NCBI GenBank assembly: GCA_026707225.1
Contig: JAPOXG010000077.1
Span: 1 to 64,000, forward strand
Length of the DNA: 64,000 nucleotides
From: Chloroflexota bacterium
GTDB lineage: Bacteria; Chloroflexota; Anaerolineae; Aggregatilineales; Phototrophicaceae
Direction of reading: 5' to 3'
How positions within the stretch are numbered: position 1 is the first letter of the stretch; each line of letters begins with the position of its first letter. Both the position numbers and the translations under genes were made by a program. Below are positions 62,683 through 64,000 of the stretch, piece after piece. Below the pieces are notes generated by a model, which was not told where the DNA came from, did no database searches, and worked only from the letters and a program-made list of their open reading frames with translations.

Positions 62683-63000
62683 TTATCCTTTCAACGCTCG
62701 GGCTTCTTCCGGGACGACCGAACGCCGATTGCGATAAACCGTGATGATGATGGCCAAGCCGACAGCCGCTTCGGCCGCCGCGACGATCAGGACAAAGGCG
62801 GTGAAGACGTATCCGTTGAGCAGCAGATCGGTGCCGGTCTCGCTATAGCGCCAAAAGGCGACCAGGTTGATGTTGACCGCATTCAGCATCAACTCGACGC
62901 TCATCAGGATCGCGACCGCGTTGCGCCGCGCCAGGACGCCGAAGACGCCGATGGAGAATAGAGCGGCGGCGACCGCGAGATACATCCAGAGAGGGACCAT
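62683..63000 (-). CDS. nuoK: Complex I subunit K
   Basis: The 105-residue three-helix membrane subunit has the conserved Glu residues in AVAILMSVELMLNAVNINLV and AAAEAAVGLAIIITVYR. The length and position between nuoJ and nuoL are typical. Confidence 0.95.
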   Translation of the reverse strand: MVPLWMYLAVAAALFSIGVFGVLARRNAVAILMSVELMLNAVNINLVAFWRYSETGTDLLLNGYVFTAFVLIVAAAEAAVGLAIIITVYRNRRSVVPEEARALKG

Positions 63001-63014
63001 ACTCCGCTTTCTCC

Positions 63015-63527
63015 CTACGTCGTTTCGTCGCGGGCGATGAAGATCGCCCCGATCATGGCGGCCGTCAACAATACCGACGCCAGCAAGAAGGGCAGTACAT
63101 ATCCATTCTCATCAACCAGCGCCGCCCCTAGATCGCGCGTTGAGGCGACGTATTCAGGGATCGACTCCGGCGAATGGGGACCAAAGATGGGGATGGTCAC
63201 GCCGAGCAGCAGAATCAGAAACAGCGTCAATGAGGCGATGAAGTTTGGCAGCGTCCTGATGTAGCGCGCTTTGATGAGCGCGATGCTGCGCGTCAACATG
63301 ACGGCAAAGGTGATCAGAATAGCGATGGCGCCGATGTAAACCAAGATTTGCACCGCCGCCAGGAAGGGCGCGCTGAGCAAGACGAAATAGCCGGCTACGC
63401 CGAAGAGGCTGACCATCAGCCAGATCGTGCCTTGAAAGAGATTGCGCGTGGCGACCACGCCGAGGGCGCCACCCAGGGTAAAGACGGTGAAAACAACGAA
63501 ACCGATTGAGATTGCGTTCAACTCCAT
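63015..63527 (-). CDS. nuoJ: Complex I subunit J
   Basis: This membrane subunit of 170 residues has five helices. GVAGYFVLLSAPFLAAVQIL, YIGAIAILITFAVMLT and the conserved Tyr of the third helix are typical. ATG 63527 with GGGAG 9 nt upstream is used. An upstream in-frame ATG at 63551 overlaps the nuoH end. Confidence 0.92.
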   Translation of the reverse strand: MELNAISIGFVVFTVFTLGGALGVVATRNLFQGTIWLMVSLFGVAGYFVLLSAPFLAAVQILVYIGAIAILITFAVMLTRSIALIKARYIRTLPNFIASLTLFLILLLGVTIPIFGPHSPESIPEYVASTRDLGAALVDENGYVLPFLLASVLLTAAMIGAIFIARDETT

Positions 63528-63540
63528 GCCGCCGGTCTCC

Positions 63541-64000
63541 CTAGTGCCCACCCACGTGGGCGGTCTGCGCGAATTCGGCGCGCGCTGCTTGAGACTCGCG
63601 GCGCGCTTCCCGCCCGCGTTTGCGCAAGATGCCCAGCAGATAGAAGATCATCGCGCCATTAAACAGCAGCAGAATCGCTGTTGTCGGCAGCAGCTCGCCA
63701 AAGCCAGCGTTCAGCAGGTCGCGCGGCGCCAATTCCAACTCTTGCAGCGCTTTCAAAACGAAGGAGACGACGATCAAATTGGCAATCGACAGGGGAACCA
63801 GGAATTTCCAGTTGAAAGCCATGATCTGATCAATGCGCAGGCGCGGGACGGTGTTGCGCAGCCAAAGCGTCGTCAAGTAAATGAGGCCGCCTTTGGCGCC
63901 CAGCCAGACAAAGGCGATCAAAGGCGATTCGTAGTATAAGGGACCCATCCAGCCGCCGAAGAAGAGAATCGCCATGATGATGCCATTGGTGAAGACATGC
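63541..64000 (-). CDS. nuoH: Complex I subunit H, C-terminal part (cut by window edge)
   Basis: About 153 codons of the quinone-site membrane subunit are present. The frame stays open to base 64000, so the start lies outside the window. Recognisable parts are AILFFGGWMGPL, FVWLGAKGGLIYLTTLWLRN, and the conserved PRLRIDQIMAFNWKFLVPLS. An extra Arg-rich C-terminal tail (RKRGREARRESQAARAEFAQ) extends past the last helix. Confidence 0.93.
   Translation of the reverse strand, partial: HVFTNGIIMAILFFGGWMGPLYYESPLIAFVWLGAKGGLIYLTTLWLRNTVPRLRIDQIMAFNWKFLVPLSIANLIVVSFVLKALQELELAPRDLLNAGFGELLPTTAILLLFNGAMIFYLLGILRKRGREARRESQAARAEFAQTAHVGGH

Overview
The window is a GC-rich piece of bacterial chromosome, densely packed with housekeeping genes. 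It has no phage, plasmid, insertion sequence, CRISPR, rRNA or tRNA genes that I can see. Gene content points to a member of the Chloroflexota (Anaerolineae-like), although this is inference from gene architecture and not from a marker search. The supporting signs are an ATP synthase b subunit carrying a delta-type C-terminal domain, an F0 gene set separated from the F1 genes, two consecutive nuoM genes, a Thermus/archaeal-type prolyl-tRNA synthetase, two adjacent S1-domain proteins, and several long multi-membrane-span glycosyltransferases.

Layout. 1-610 is non-coding with repeat debris. 611-4444 is a biotin-dependent acyl-CoA carboxylase set (carboxyltransferase, biotin carboxylase, biotin carrier). 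4580-6037 is a secreted di-heme oxidoreductase. 6216-10158 holds two large membrane glycosyltransferases. 10160-13685 holds a CHAD protein, a short-chain dehydrogenase, a YbaK-type deacylase and phosphofructokinase. 13845-17726 is dnaE, followed by mutM. 18971-24564 runs leftward: metallo-beta-lactamase-fold protein, secA, a TVP38-type membrane protein and PRPP synthetase. trxA (left) and hrcA (right) diverge at 25.1-25.3 kb. The rightward chaperone block hrcA-grpE-dnaK-dnaJ-prmA-ubiE fills 25.3-32.2 kb.

From 32.3 kb to the end almost everything reads leftward. First comes a translation/RNA block: infA, rpsU, two S1-domain genes, a phosphoribosyltransferase, two methyltransferase-fold proteins, pnp, rpsO, a double-NYN protein, a putative small RNA, proS and a MazG-type pyrophosphohydrolase. 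Next is a surface-polysaccharide group (sugar-phosphate transferase, GT2, GT39-like) translationally linked to murE. Then come the F0 genes (atpZ/I, atpB, atpE, atpF), closed by a terminator, and finally nuoH-J-K-L-M-M-N, with nuoH cut by the window edge.

The most interesting items are these. (i) A strong-promoter, terminator-bounded unit of about 200 nt at 44080-44316 encodes no convincing protein and contains a perfect 16-bp palindrome. (ii) A protein has a degenerate NYN nuclease fold followed by an intact one. (iii) A roughly 170-residue hydrophilic His/Ala/Glu-rich insertion interrupts ATP synthase subunit a. (iv) The tandem NuoM pair includes one copy that has lost the conserved membrane lysine. 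(v) Two families of short dispersed repeats are scattered through the intergenic gaps, plus a hairpin repeat apparently inserted in frame in nuoL. Several ribosomal-protein genes have compact, hairpin-bearing leaders that look like autoregulatory sites.
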